A stretch of 5,710 bases of DNA from Kiritimatiellia bacterium (GTDB lineage: Bacteria > Verrucomicrobiota > Kiritimatiellia > RFP12 > DVOR01). Positions within the stretch are counted from its first letter, which is position 1. Each line of letters opens with the position of its first letter. A program made the translations under genes and the position numbers. Below are positions 1-5,553 of the stretch, piece after piece. The notes under the pieces were generated by a model that had not been told where the DNA came from, did no database searches, and worked only from the letters and a program-made list of their open reading frames with translations. Location of the stretch: assembly GCA_017548245.1 (NCBI GenBank), contig JAFYMU010000081.1:1-5710 (forward strand), read 5' to 3'.

Positions 1-303
1 ATTGACAATCACTGGTGCCGCGGCGGCCGTCGGCGTAACAGCCGTAAAGAAAGCCGCCTGAGCAAAACGTTCGGGCACCCCACAGAGGAGCATCCCTTGC
101 CATAAGAGAGGAGGAAAGAGGAGATTCACCGCCAGCACCCGCCAATGGGTTGCCGTCAAGGTCTGTCGCGTCAGGGTCATACGCAAAAAGACCACGGTCA
201 GCATGTAGGCCAAAAAGACCGCCATCAACGGTTTTAACGCCGCCAACCACGGGCAGAACCAACCTCCCGCAAAGCCAAAAATTAATAGCAACGTGCGTAA
301 CAT
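1..303 (-). CDS. Partial multi-pass transporter, BASS (bile acid:Na+ symporter)-like, N-terminal 101 codons
   Basis: The reading frame opens at the ATG at 303-301 and runs open off the left edge, so only 101 residues are visible. Translation by eye gives a very hydrophobic protein with about four membrane segments (roughly residues 3-22, 25-42, 55-75 and 82-100). It has short basic connectors (R41, R46, R55) and a helix ending in a small-residue stretch TPTAAAAPVI at 90-99. Small-residue stretches with a proline in the fourth helix are typical of the ten-helix BASS superfamily, which moves organic anions with sodium. I infer that membership; an AEC-type or other permease remains possible. The gene lies 27 bases behind the PQ-loop gene and should be the next cistron of the exbB operon. 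No strong Shine-Dalgarno is visible, only a purine run GGGGG ending 8 bases before the ATG, so the start is moderately certain. Confidence 0.55.
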   Translation of the reverse strand, partial: MLRTLLLIFGFAGGWFCPWLAALKPLMAVFLAYMLTVVFLRMTLTRQTLTATHWRVLAVNLLFPPLLWQGMLLCGVPERFAQAAFFTAVTPTAAAAPVIVN

Positions 304-330
304 CCGCTCGGCCCCCGCCCCGCGTGCGCC

Positions 331-624
331 TTACGCCGTGCGCGGCGCAGTATTCTTGCGGAACAAGATATAGAGCACCAAGTCGGTCGTCACGAGCAAG
401 AGATCCATCACATAGAGCCACAGCACATACTGTTCGATCCCGGGCTCGGTCGGCGGATTGAGCGTTTTGTGAATAATACCGCACACATAACCGCTCATCA
501 CAATGCCCATGAACATCGGTGACTTGCCGCGCACAAAACGCGTTCGCAACGATTTTGCAATCGATGCTGGCCAGCTTACGCCAAAGGCCAGCAACATCAT
601 TGCCTCAAAGAGCCATCCTGTCAT
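331..624 (-). CDS. Small PQ-loop (SemiSWEET-like) membrane protein, 97 aa
   Basis: This three-helix membrane protein has helices at about 4-20, 36-54 and 66-86. Between the first two lies the patch SWPASIAKSLRTR, then GKSPMF and GYVCGIIHK (residues 17-53). This is the layout of single PQ-loop repeat proteins, with the usual Pro-Gln changed to Pro-Ala. Bacterial SemiSWEETs are about 90-100 residues and dimerise to carry sugars; other PQ-loop proteins carry amino acids or have no known substrate, so the cargo is open. I chose the ATG at 624-622, two bases after the exbD stop, with GGAG 11 bases upstream inside the end of exbD. The same frame is open further upstream to an ATG at 732, but those 36 extra residues are polar, Arg-rich and lie entirely inside exbD. 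The gene is probably translationally coupled to exbD. Confidence 0.78.
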   Translation of the reverse strand: MTGWLFEAMMLLAFGVSWPASIAKSLRTRFVRGKSPMFMGIVMSGYVCGIIHKTLNPPTEPGIEQYVLWLYVMDLLLVTTDLVLYILFRKNTAPRTA

Positions 625-626
625 GC

Positions 627-1088
627 TTACATCATCTCCGGAGGCGGCGGCAACGGCGGTTCGCCACCCGATGCGCCATCGGACTGTTCGGTCGTTGCGA
701 GCGAAATATTCGCAATACCTGCCAAACGGCAAGCGTCCACAACCTTCATGAAGTCAGCATACGACGTGGCCTTATCGGCGCGCACAATCACCGGTTGGTC
801 AGGCAAATAACCCGCCACCTGCGTGAGCAAACGGTTCAACCCCTCGCCCTGCAAGACACGACCATTCACCGTGACGCGACCATCCTGCGACACATTCAAA
901 ATAATCTCACCCGGCAAACGCGTCGAAGAATGCCCCGACTTCGCGCTAGGCAGCGTCAATTCAACCTCGTATTCCCACTGGGAGAAGACGGAAGAGGTCA
1001 CGAAAAAGCACAAAAGCAAGAAGACCACGTCCATCATCGCGGTCATCTGGAAGGTCGGCAGAGCCGGCTGTCGGCGACGAAAATTCAT
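627..1088 (-). CDS. exbD: ExbD/TolR-family biopolymer transport protein, 153 aa
   Basis: ExbD is the stator partner of ExbB. Together they use the proton gradient to energise TonB (or TolA in the Tol version) across the periplasm. The protein has a short basic cytoplasmic N-terminus (RRR at 4-6), then FQMTAMMDVVFLLLCFFV (13-30), a single membrane helix that carries the essential proton-handling aspartate at D20. A periplasmic domain follows at about 40-132, with the family-typical run PVIVRADKATSY at 99-110 followed by a helix and a strand. The tail (133-153) is Gly/Pro-rich, ending PPLPPPP, and is probably disordered. Length is normal for the family. The start has GAGG six bases upstream, overlapping the exbB stop, and only eight bases separate the genes. 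The sequence cannot decide ExbD from TolR: no tolA, tolB or tonB is in view. Confidence 0.93.
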   Translation of the reverse strand: MNFRRRQPALPTFQMTAMMDVVFLLLCFFVTSSVFSQWEYEVELTLPSAKSGHSSTRLPGEIILNVSQDGRVTVNGRVLQGEGLNRLLTQVAGYLPDQPVIVRADKATSYADFMKVVDACRLAGIANISLATTEQSDGASGGEPPLPPPPEMM

Positions 1089-1096
1089 GCGTCACC

Positions 1097-1768
1097 TCAG
1101 TCCTGAGCGTGCTTACTCGTCAGCACTGCCACCAATTCCGCACAAGCACTTTCCAACGTTGCCACCAACTTCGCCGCACGACGACGGAAGAAGGCATACA
1201 TCATCATTGCCGGAATTGCCACAAACAAACCGAAAATCGTCGTAATGATAGCCTGCGACACACCCTCAGCCAAGAGCGTCGGCTTTGCCGCTGCCAAGTC
1301 CGATGCCACCGCACCGAAGGCCGAAAGCATACCCATCACCGTGCCGAGCAAGCCCACCATCGGCGCAATCGTTGCGATTTCCAACAACCACTGCGTCTGG
1401 CCCTGAATCAAGTCCGACTGACGCGCACCTTCGCTCTCAGCCACCTTCGAAATCAATTCCGCACTCGCACACGGCGCACTCCGCACCGCATCCAACGTCG
1501 CAATCATCACCGCCGACAACGGCGAGGGCGTATCTTCGCACAAACGACGTGCTTCCGTGGTATCCGCCTGCAACAAATAAGACGGCAAATCGCGACGCAA
1601 ACGACGCGGCGCCACAGCACGTTCGCGCAACGTAGCCAAGAAATACAAGCAGAACGTCGCACCAATCACGCTCATGCCCAACAAGACCCACATCACCCAA
1701 CCACCGTGTTCCCACGCTTCAAGCAACGTCATCGTAGCGGCACTAGCAGCCAAAAAAGTCATTGTCAT
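1097..1768 (-). CDS. exbB: ExbB/TolQ/MotA-family proton channel protein, 223 aa
   Basis: ExbB forms a pentameric inner-membrane channel that surrounds ExbD helices. Three membrane segments are visible at about 24-45, 130-152 and 172-195, with a cytoplasmic helical domain between the first and second. Family signatures are APMVGLLGTVMGMLSAF (135-151) and EGVSQAIITTIFGLFVAIP (168-186), which contain the pore-lining threonines (T143, and T176/T177). Length fits TolQ/ExbB. It is the first gene of its operon, 66 bases after the upstream operon ends. The start at 1768 has AAAGGA (1784-1779) ten bases upstream. M3 (1762) is an alternative start, and the N-terminal AASAAT stretch is compatible with either. 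No separate TonB or outer-membrane receptor is in the window, so the exact machine (Ton, Tol or a gliding-type motor) is not settled. Confidence 0.92.
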   Translation of the reverse strand: MTMTFLAASAATMTLLEAWEHGGWVMWVLLGMSVIGATFCLYFLATLRERAVAPRRLRRDLPSYLLQADTTEARRLCEDTPSPLSAVMIATLDAVRSAPCASAELISKVAESEGARQSDLIQGQTQWLLEIATIAPMVGLLGTVMGMLSAFGAVASDLAAAKPTLLAEGVSQAIITTIFGLFVAIPAMMMYAFFRRRAAKLVATLESACAELVAVLTSKHAQD

Positions 1769-1797
1769 AACTCAATCGTCCTTTCAAGAAAGTGCAT

Positions 1798-1826
1798 AGT
1801 ATACCATTTTTTATACACTATTAATA
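1798..1826 (-). promoter_or_regulatory. Sigma70-type promoter of the exbB-exbD operon (extended -10)
   Basis: On the minus strand an extended -10 element reads TGG-TATACT (1806-1798), five of six matches to TATAAT plus the TG motif. The hexamer 17 bases upstream (1826-1821, TATTAA) is a poor -35, as is common when TG is present. The predicted start near 1791 leaves a leader of about 22 bases holding the AAAGGA ribosome site. The -35 region lies within the 10+6+10 dyad, so this promoter is likely repressed or activated there. Confidence 0.68.
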
Positions 1827-1842
1827 GGGGGTTATTAATAGT
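1817..1842. promoter_or_regulatory. Perfect 10-bp inverted repeat with G/C-tract centre, probable operator
   Basis: On the plus strand ACTATTAATA (1817-1826), GGGGGT (1827-1832), TATTAATAGT (1833-1842): the arms are exact reverse complements, and each arm also contains the short palindrome TATTAATA. The dyad covers the -35 region of the exbB promoter and the stop codon (1837-1835) of the upstream 235-residue gene. Seen directly: symmetry and position. Known: CsoR/RcnR/FrmR-family repressors bind AT-rich inverted repeats that flank a tract of G or C. Inferred: this is such an operator. It is unlikely to be an intrinsic terminator, because neither strand has a U-run after the stem (the minus strand continues GTATAAAAAATGG). 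Confidence 0.6.
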
Positions 1843-2542
1843 AAGTCGCCAGTTCGCGATCCCAAAACCGCAAATGCAGCGGATTCCTGAGCGTCTCTTC
1901 CACGATTAACGCCTCCGCTCGCGCCATGCGATCCCCCTCCGCGCCCAACTGTTTCAAGCACGGCAAGTGGGGGCACTGCTTCGTGAGATAGACGAACCAC
2001 GCCGCGGCATCATAGGACGTAATCGCCTCAAAACGTTTGAGGAGCAACGCCTCGGTACCGGCCAACACGGGACACGTTTCCTCATAAATCGACTGACACG
2101 TATCAATCGCATCATCCAGCGCCCAAAACCAATCGATCCCGTTCGGCCAGAAACGGCTGTCGTGGTGCTTATCAGTATATCTTCTCAAACGGAAGGGCGC
2201 GTTTATTTTCGCCTCCGTTTGCGCATTCAACCGTTCCAACGTCGCCTCCCAACGCCCATCGTTGCGCAACTCTTCCGCATATTCATTCAGCCACACCATC
2301 ACATTTATGAACAGCGTATCCCACCCATCCCGTTCTTCCAAAAGGTAATTCATCATCATTGGGAAGAAGTAAATCACCTCACCATACGTTCCCGCCGGCA
2401 ACCGCCCCTGAAAGAGACAGTTAAACTCATAAAACGCCATCTGCTGATCCGGCGTAGCAAGAATGGACCGCAATTCCTCCTCATCAACAAAATCCCCACC
2501 CGGATCACTCAATCGTGTCGGCCGCGCCAAATTCCGCATCAT
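1835..2542 (-). CDS. Hypothetical soluble protein, 235 aa, last gene of the four-gene operon
   Basis: I do not recognise this family. The protein has no signal peptide or membrane helix. It is acidic and mostly helical by eye, rich in Trp/Phe/Tyr, with patches such as GTYGEVIYFFPMMMNYLLE (51-69), DGWDTLFINVMVWLNEYAEEL (72-92) and FWPNGIDWFWALDDAID (131-147). Five cysteines are scattered at 42, 149, 157, 190 and 195. The repeated amphipathic helices could be a HEAT-like or immunity-type fold, but that is a guess. Two adjacent ATGs (2542 and 2539) compete. AAGGAGG ends five bases before the first and eight before the second, so M2 is the better-spaced start. The upstream gene's stop (2555-2553) lies inside this Shine-Dalgarno, so the two are probably translationally coupled. 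Its stop codon overlaps the dyad at 1817-1842. Confidence 0.8.
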   Translation of the reverse strand: MMRNLARPTRLSDPGGDFVDEEELRSILATPDQQMAFYEFNCLFQGRLPAGTYGEVIYFFPMMMNYLLEERDGWDTLFINVMVWLNEYAEELRNDGRWEATLERLNAQTEAKINAPFRLRRYTDKHHDSRFWPNGIDWFWALDDAIDTCQSIYEETCPVLAGTEALLLKRFEAITSYDAAAWFVYLTKQCPHLPCLKQLGAEGDRMARAEALIVEETLRNPLHLRFWDRELATYY

Positions 2543-2543
2543 T

Positions 2544-2556
2544 CATCCCTCCTTAA
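2544..2556 (-). repeat. 13-base junction block TTAAGGAGGGATG, copy 1 (stop plus Shine-Dalgarno)
   Basis: The block carries the TAA stop of the 88-residue gene and the AAGGAGG ribosome site of the 235-residue gene. It is identical to the block at 3193-3205, two junctions upstream. Its own ATG is out of frame with the start used. The identity may be coincidence favoured by Shine-Dalgarno constraint, or a trace of the duplication that made the two small paralogs. Confidence 0.7.
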
Positions 2557-2819
2557 CAATGAACCCCTACATCATACAAAATCGCCACCAGCGCACCCCA
2601 AAGTGACAAGCTAATCCCCATCAGCATCAGCAACAGCACATAAGGATAGACCTCATCCCCAATTGGCAGACGCTTCAGTTGTTTCACGCAATAAGGGAAC
2701 AAAAACCATACGAAGAGCGGTGCAAAAAGACCGCCCAACCAAAAGTACAAAATAAGGCGATTCTCTTCAATCGCGAAGCATTGTTGGACACGCTGACGAA
2801 GACGACTCATGCGTAACAT
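2553..2819 (-). CDS. Small two-helix membrane protein, 88 aa, paralog of the adjacent 121-aa gene
   Basis: Function unknown. A basic N-terminus (LRMSRLRQR) is followed by a helix at about 22-44 and a second at about 58-82; the short tail ends VGVHC. The segment FAPLFVWFLFPYCVKQL (32-48) matches FAPIAAWFLVPYCKKQL in the neighbour at 12 of 17 positions, and the DNA encoding it is also close, so the two genes are tandem duplicates. With Arg-rich flanks both ends should be cytoplasmic. Start choice: ATG at 2819 has GGAG six bases upstream, overlapping the end of the previous gene. ATG at 2810 (M4) has GGGG nine bases upstream and would give 85 residues. The previous stop is three bases away, so the gene sits in a coupled operon. 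Confidence 0.75.
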   Translation of the reverse strand: MLRMSRLRQRVQQCFAIEENRLILYFWLGGLFAPLFVWFLFPYCVKQLKRLPIGDEVYPYVLLLMLMGISLSLWGALVAILYDVGVHC

Positions 2820-2822
2820 CCC

Positions 2823-3188
2823 CTACTCCATTTCAAACTGACAACAGGTGCTCTTAGGCGCAGAGCACGCATCTTCCATCGCCGCATGTGGCTGTTTTTG
2901 ACGTTGCCCCGAGAGTAACACCGTCAGAAGAATTGCTTGAACAAGATAAAGCACGCACCCTAATACAGGCATCATTAGGACGCGCCAATAAAGAACTCCG
3001 TACCGAGGATGGTGAAGCTGCTTTTTGCAATAAGGAACCAAAAACCATGCCGCAATCGGTGCGAAGATAAACCCAAGAAAACACAATCCCTCGATTTTAA
3101 ACCGTTCCTTACCCGTCAAACGAAAAGCCAGCTTTTGCCGTTGGGTAACGACCTCTTCTATCGCCAATAACTTATCAATCCATTGCAT
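2823..3188 (-). CDS. Small two-helix membrane protein, 121 aa, paralog of the adjacent 88-aa gene
   Basis: Function unknown. A charged N-terminal region of about 33 residues (LLAIEEVVTQRQK, then GKERFKIEG) precedes a helix at about 35-54 that ends in WFLVPYCKKQL (48-58). A second helix spans about 68-93. The tail of about 28 residues has three cysteines (C108, C115, C116) and no counterpart in the 88-residue paralog. The core FAPxxxWFLxPYCxKQL is shared with that paralog. The start at 3188 has AAGGAGG eight bases upstream, and a GGAGG also abuts the ATG directly. The upstream stop codon (3204-3202) is part of the ribosome site, which implies coupling with the 201-residue membrane protein. Cysteines in PYC and in the tail might bind metal or form disulfides, but nothing proves it. 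Confidence 0.75.
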   Translation of the reverse strand: MQWIDKLLAIEEVVTQRQKLAFRLTGKERFKIEGLCFLGFIFAPIAAWFLVPYCKKQLHHPRYGVLYWRVLMMPVLGCVLYLVQAILLTVLLSGQRQKQPHAAMEDACSAPKSTCCQFEME

Positions 3189-3192
3189 CCTC

Positions 3193-3205
3193 CATCCCTC
3201 CTTAA
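3193..3205 (-). repeat. 13-base junction block TTAAGGAGGGATG, copy 2 (stop plus Shine-Dalgarno)
   Basis: Identical to the block at 2544-2556. Here it holds the TAA stop of the 201-residue gene and the ribosome site of the 121-residue gene. A degenerate version, TTAAGTAGGATG, precedes the 201-residue gene at 3824-3813. Confidence 0.7.
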
Positions 3206-3807
3206 TGCCGCTTCCGCTTCGCTCGCACGGCCCAACAAAGCGCCATGATCAATGCAAATCCCGACGCTAACGCGCTACTTACGCATTGAAAATCCCAAAG
3301 CCGTTTCACCCATTCCAAAGGATAGGCAATCGGCGGGTTGTAATTGGTTCGCAACATCTGTTGAAGCGTAATACAGTCCGACAACGAGAGTCCCGTAAAG
3401 AGACCATAAACCTTGCTCGACATCATCGCCCAAAAACAATACACCAAAAGTGCTATGAAGATGAGCGATTCGCCAACATACACACTCACCTTCACTCCCC
3501 GTGGCGAAAGACGCCGCCAAATCGCTTGCCGTTTAGCATAACACCAAAGCACGCCTACCGTCAGCAGCGTCAGCATACCGTAGAGCATCCCAAAATTGAA
3601 CGGGATCTGCCATAGTTCCCCTACTAAATCCGAGTCCACGTAGTGCCCATTAGCAACCAAGGTCGCCTCAAGTTCACGCACCACCATCGGCAACGCCGCC
3701 TCATCCAAAAGTACGCCTTGAACGGCCACCCAAAAATTCAACAGGAGACCGCCCAACGCATTCATCGCCAAGAGCCCAAAAACAATATAAATAAAACTGC
3801 TTCGCAT
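3202..3807 (-). CDS. Hypothetical four-helix membrane protein, 201 aa, first gene of the operon
   Basis: I do not recognise this family. Four membrane helices are visible at about 5-29, 69-90, 108-129 and 175-194. An extracytoplasmic loop of about 40 residues (30-68) lies between the first pair and one of about 45 (130-174) between the last pair. The basic segment AKRQAIWRRLSPR (91-103) and the tail RAKRKRH (195-201) mark the cytoplasmic side, so N and C termini are both inside. The second loop carries the helix-like SLSDCITLQQMLRTNY (141-156). The start at 3807 has AGGA seven bases upstream (3818-3815). This is the promoter-proximal gene of a four-gene minus-strand run, and it faces the divergent 57- and 468-residue membrane genes. 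Small membrane proteins of this layout have no safe functional assignment from sequence alone. Confidence 0.78.
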   Translation of the reverse strand: MRSSFIYIVFGLLAMNALGGLLLNFWVAVQGVLLDEAALPMVVRELEATLVANGHYVDSDLVGELWQIPFNFGMLYGMLTLLTVGVLWCYAKRQAIWRRLSPRGVKVSVYVGESLIFIALLVYCFWAMMSSKVYGLFTGLSLSDCITLQQMLRTNYNPPIAYPLEWVKRLWDFQCVSSALASGFALIMALCWAVRAKRKRH

Positions 3808-3841
3808 TGCCCCATCCTACTTAAAAATCGTGGACAGCACT

Positions 3842-3871
3842 ATCCTATCCTATTTTGATTACCCTACGCAA
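3842..3871 (-). promoter_or_regulatory. Candidate promoter of the four-gene minus-strand operon
   Basis: Minus strand: TTGCGT (3871-3866), 18-base spacer, TAGGAT (3847-3842). Matches are moderate (3/6 and 4/6). A second TAGGAT (3852-3847) overlaps it within a short tandem run of ATAGG, so the exact -10 is uncertain. The predicted start near 3835 would give a leader of about 28 bases with the AGGA ribosome site of the 201-residue gene. Confidence 0.4.
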
Positions 3872-3902
3872 GCCTTTTATTGCGCACAAGACGCATTCGC
3901 CT

Positions 3903-3929
3903 TTGGGCGGGGATTTTTGCTAGTATATC
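3903..3929 (+). promoter_or_regulatory. Candidate promoter for the divergent plus-strand genes
   Basis: The sequence TGC-TAGTAT (3918-3926) is an extended -10; an overlapping TATATC (3924-3929) lies 15 bases after TTGGGC (3903-3908). No good -35 stands 17 bases upstream. The element lies about 30 bases before the ATG at 3958, back to back with the minus-strand promoter candidate, so both units may share regulation through the 150-base gap at 3808-3957. Confidence 0.42.
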
Positions 3930-3957
3930 GTTGGTTCAAGTTCAGATGGAGGAACGC

Positions 3958-4131
3958 ATGAAGCAGTGGTGGCGATGGGCATGTGGCGTGTTGGGCGCAA
4001 TCGGTGGCATGACCCTTTTGGTTCTCAAACCCGTCTGGTTTGTGATGCTCGTTGGTGCTGGCATCATCGGTTTCTTGGCCTTTATATTACTCATTGACTA
4101 CATTGGCCCCCTCCTCTGCAAACGCCGTTAA
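3958..4131 (+). CDS. Very small two-helix membrane protein, 57 aa
   Basis: Unrecognised. From the ATG at 3958 the protein reads MKQWWRWACG and then two hydrophobic segments (about 7-23 and 27-47) separated by LKP, ending in the basic CKRR. The start is supported by GGAGG five bases upstream (3948-3952). The frame is open further upstream to an ATG at 3880, but that would run through the promoter candidate and add Arg-rich residues of no membrane character. Fifteen bases separate its stop from the next ATG, so it forms a two-gene unit with the 468-residue protein. Its size suggests an accessory subunit or a small regulatory membrane peptide; that is inference. Confidence 0.65.
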   Translation: MKQWWRWACGVLGAIGGMTLLVLKPVWFVMLVGAGIIGFLAFILLIDYIGPLLCKRR

Positions 4132-4146
4132 AACGGAGACCGCATA

Positions 4147-5553
4147 ATGATTAAGAACAGGCCGAGCCCCAAGAAGAGCGACATCCTCTTTCAGGGGATT
4201 GTCATGAGCCTCCTCATCACGGTAATGTCAGGCATCAGCGCATTCATGTTCGCCTACCAATACCGCGAAACTGCGGGCCAACGTCCGGTGGAGGGCGAAG
4301 TGCAAGCCGTCACCTTTACGCAAGGCAATGCGTTTGCCACCGTCAAAACCCCCTCCGAGGCGATCCGAACCGTAAGGGTGACAAATCTAAACTATTCCCA
4401 GATTGCAGCACTAGCCAACCGCCAAGAAGCGCTTGCCATTATCCAGACCAATGGCGGCGAATGGGAAGTCTACCAGCCCGACCTGCCCTACGTCTTTTTG
4501 GTGCTCGGCATCCTCTCCCAAATCGCGGCGATTCACTTTAGCATGACCTCGCTCCCCGCGATCAAACGTCCGTTGTGGCGACTGTGCATGCCGTTGGGGG
4601 TGCTCCTCATGATGTGGAGTATCGCTTGCGCATGGGAGGCAGCCCATTGGAGTTTAGCCCTCCTTGCGTTGCCCCTCGCACTCACATGGGCCATCCTCAA
4701 ATACCGCGCCGCGCGGCAAACCGAACACAAAAAAACACTTCCGCGGCCCTTATCCAGATGGAAAAGCGCGCTGATTGGGTTCGTCACCAGCGGCGCCTTT
4801 ATCGCAATCGCCGCCTTTTTACAAGGCTATCCCCTGCGCCTTGCCAACGAAACACTCGCCACGTTAACGACCTGCAAAACGGTAACGCTCCGGCCCCATC
4901 TCGCGAAAACAGACACGCATTCGTCACGCGGCGGGTACACGCGTTACGTCCTCGCCTCCTACTTAGATGCCGAACAACGTCCGCACTATGTGGAACTTAG
5001 CGATGGCTCCGCCCTCCTCTCCAACAATCCCCTTTTAACCTCCGACTGCCGCCGCACCGCGCAAAAACGGTTCCGCCGTCTTTACAAGATGCACCCCGTC
5101 GAAGCGAGCCTTTCACCCGAGTCCGAACAAATCATCCTCTGTGACGCTCGCCCCCAAGACCACCTCCTCAACAATGAGACCCTGGGCTCCCTTCACGTCA
5201 CGCACGCGATGCGTTTAATGGGCATCCTCTTTTGGATTTTTGGCCTCATCATCTTCGGCAACGCGCTTCTCCTCTTCGCGCCCAATCCAACCGAACGCCC
5301 CCTCGTGGCCAACCATTCACTCACCCTTCACGGGCTTCAATTCACCCTCAAGTGGATCGCCCTTCCTACCACCCTCCTCTTCACCTTTTGGCAATGGCAG
5401 ACCTGTTATGGACGCTTTGCGAACCTCCCCCGCTACAGCCTCCTTATCCTCCTCCTTCCCCTGCTTAGCATCCTTATCGTCCTCGGCTTTCTCTATAAAC
5501 GCCGTTTAGCGCAAGAAACAATTGCGCCCTCGCTCGCAGAGCGCAGGAAATAA
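4147..5553 (+). CDS. Hypothetical multi-pass membrane protein, 468 aa, two extracytoplasmic domains
   Basis: About eight membrane helices can be placed at 13-37, 114-134, 145-162, 167-186, 206-226, 356-378, 398-416 and 430-450. Two sizeable extracytoplasmic parts interrupt them: 38-113, beta-rich, starting near VEGEVQAVTF and ending EWEVYQPDLP; and 227-355, with four cysteines (C243, C301, C332, plus C420 beyond it) and the Gly/Tyr patch SRGGYTRYVLASY (260-272). A beta-rich domain held between two helices and ending in a residue patch just before the second helix recalls DUF3592-type proteins, here possibly twice. That is a weak structural resemblance, not an assignment. The start has GGAG eight bases upstream (4135-4138). 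The N-terminus is basic and cytoplasmic, and the C-terminus is charged (KRR at 451-453, ERRK at 465-468). It is downstream of, and probably co-transcribed with, the 57-residue gene. Confidence 0.82.
   Translation: MIKNRPSPKKSDILFQGIVMSLLITVMSGISAFMFAYQYRETAGQRPVEGEVQAVTFTQGNAFATVKTPSEAIRTVRVTNLNYSQIAALANRQEALAIIQTNGGEWEVYQPDLPYVFLVLGILSQIAAIHFSMTSLPAIKRPLWRLCMPLGVLLMMWSIACAWEAAHWSLALLALPLALTWAILKYRAARQTEHKKTLPRPLSRWKSALIGFVTSGAFIAIAAFLQGYPLRLANETLATLTTCKTVTLRPHLAKTDTHSSRGGYTRYVLASYLDAEQRPHYVELSDGSALLSNNPLLTSDCRRTAQKRFRRLYKMHPVEASLSPESEQIILCDARPQDHLLNNETLGSLHVTHAMRLMGILFWIFGLIIFGNALLLFAPNPTERPLVANHSLTLHGLQFTLKWIALPTTLLFTFWQWQTCYGRFANLPRYSLLILLLPLLSILIVLGFLYKRRLAQETIAPSLAERRK

Noticed and set aside
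331..732. Longer PQ-loop reading frame of 133 residues starting at 732
   Set aside because: The first 36 residues lie inside exbD in another frame and are Arg-rich and polar. The ATG at 624, directly after the exbD stop with a GGAG site, fits a 97-residue PQ-loop protein.
519..1106. Plus-strand open frame of 195 residues opposite exbD and the PQ-loop gene
   Set aside because: Covers two confidently recognised genes on the other strand, with Arg/Gln/His-rich composition and no start signal.
1817..1842. Intrinsic terminator or Fur box reading of the dyad
   Set aside because: Neither strand has a U-run after the stem, which is purely A/T in its arms, so a terminator is unlikely. The sequence does not match the GATAAT-based Fur pattern, although ExbBD are often iron-regulated.
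1109..1909. Plus-strand open frame of 266 residues opposite exbB
   Set aside because: Composition is dominated by Arg, His, Thr and Gln with no domain-like pattern, as expected for the antisense of a real gene. It crosses the exbB promoter and has no ribosome site.
1967..2614. Plus-strand open frame of 215 residues opposite the 235-residue gene
   Set aside because: Basic, His/Pro/Arg-rich antisense shadow; the minus-strand gene has a strong Shine-Dalgarno and coherent operon spacing.
3880..3957. Upstream start (3880) for the 57-residue gene, giving 83 residues
   Set aside because: The extension would run through the promoter candidate and adds non-conserved-looking Arg-rich sequence, while GGAGG stands five bases before the ATG at 3958.
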